Shown here in pieces: positions 63,759 through 64,000 of a stretch of DNA of 64,000 nucleotides. Position 1 is the stretch's first letter. Each line of letters begins with the position of its first letter. The position numbers were made by a program, and so were the translations under genes. The notes below the pieces were generated by a model that saw nothing but the letters and a program-made list of their open reading frames with translations, was not told the origin of the DNA and searched no databases. This stretch comes from Pedobacter sp. B4-66 (GTDB lineage Bacteria; Bacteroidota; Bacteroidia; Sphingobacteriales; Sphingobacteriaceae), in contig NZ_JAFVME010000005.1 of assembly GCF_018492665.1 (NCBI RefSeq), positions 186,001 through 250,000 on the forward strand, in the 5' to 3' direction.

Positions 63759-64000
63759 ATGACGGCTATCGAATCCCTTTACCAGCACTACTTAAAACAT
63801 CCGGTTATATGTACAGATACAAGGAATATAACTCCAGGATGCTTGTTTTTCGCCTTAAGGGGAGATAATTTCGACGCGAACACTTTTGCAGAAAAAGCGC
63901 TGACTAATGGCGCCGCTTATGCGATTATAGATAACCTGGCTTACAAAACGAGTAAACAATGTATTTTGGTGCCTGATGTATTAAGCACATTACAGGATTT
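63759..64000 (+). CDS. murF: UDP-N-acetylmuramoyl-tripeptide--D-alanyl-D-alanine ligase, N-terminal part
   Basis: ATG at 63759; 80 codons are visible before the window edge. The sequence CTDTRNITPGCLFFALRGDNFDAN is the Mur-ligase N-terminal UDP-binding segment (S/TDTR, then FFALxGxxxDGH-like). NGAAYAIID follows as in MurF. MurF adds D-Ala-D-Ala to the murein precursor. MurE shares this region, so MurF rests on the ALRGDNFDANTF pattern. Divergent from the M14 peptidase gene. Confidence 0.75.
   Translation, partial: MTAIESLYQHYLKHPVICTDTRNITPGCLFFALRGDNFDANTFAEKALTNGAAYAIIDNLAYKTSKQCILVPDVLSTLQD

Noticed and set aside
1..64000. CRISPR array, prophage, insertion sequence or restriction-modification system
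   Set aside because: No regularly spaced repeats, transposase, integrase, phage or Cas-like genes were found on either strand.

Overview
The window is about 64 kb of low-GC chromosomal DNA from a member of the Bacteroidota, most likely a Pedobacter-like Sphingobacteriaceae. The evidence is two SusC/SusD pairs, many TonB-dependent receptors and lipoproteins, two ECF sigma/anti-sigma modules of FecI/FecR style, the Bacteroidota promoter -7 element TAnnTTTG before many genes, little Shine-Dalgarno signal, and family content (DUF4374, DUF4407, OMP_b-brl_3, large TlpA-like proteins) typical of that group. No phage, transposon or CRISPR array was found.

Layout. Positions 1-9.7 kb hold the end of an ECF sigma factor, a short FecR-like anti-sigma protein, and an iron/xenosiderophore uptake operon that resembles XusABC of Bacteroides thetaiotaomicron. 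It has a TonB-dependent receptor, a DUF4374 lipoprotein and a PepSY membrane protein, plus an extra DUF4374 paralogue upstream and a second outer-membrane barrel downstream. Positions 9.7-23.7 kb are mostly housekeeping: YtxH protein, beta-CASP ribonuclease-like protein, methyltransferase, split YeeE/YedE sulfur transporter, peptidase T, M14 and M28 peptidases, rhomboid protease, dipeptide epimerase, rhodanese, DUF4407 and GNAT. Positions 23.7-28.0 kb carry an esterase translationally overlapped with a very large ThuA/sugar-dehydrogenase/PKD/cytochrome c/CBM lipoprotein. Positions 28-32 kb hold small unknown proteins and a TlpA-like protein with a long N-terminal region.

Positions 32-38.2 kb hold a second, canonical trans-envelope signalling set (ECF sigma, FecR with DUF4974, STN-containing TonB receptor, lipoprotein), next to a tRNA-Arg(CCU). 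Positions 38.5-46.7 kb carry a phosphotransferase, a transglutaminase-like protein, a second TlpA-like giant, metG, and a divergent LD-carboxypeptidase. Positions 46.5-49.7 kb contain a decayed segmental duplication: the LD-carboxypeptidase end plus a convergent lipoprotein gene occur twice, with opposite members destroyed in the two copies and an unrelated lipoprotein gene between the remnants.

Positions 49.8-60.9 kb contain two SusC/SusD loci on the minus strand. Their susC leaders are nearly identical and share a TATGCAAGCATA element. The second locus also encodes a DUF5011-type and a lipid-binding-type lipoprotein. The window closes with an M14 peptidase and the start of murF.

The most promising observations are the 28-bp bipartite promoter-like motif that occurs exactly twice in the Xus-like locus (candidate target of its own ECF sigma), the shared susC leader, and the reciprocally decayed duplication.
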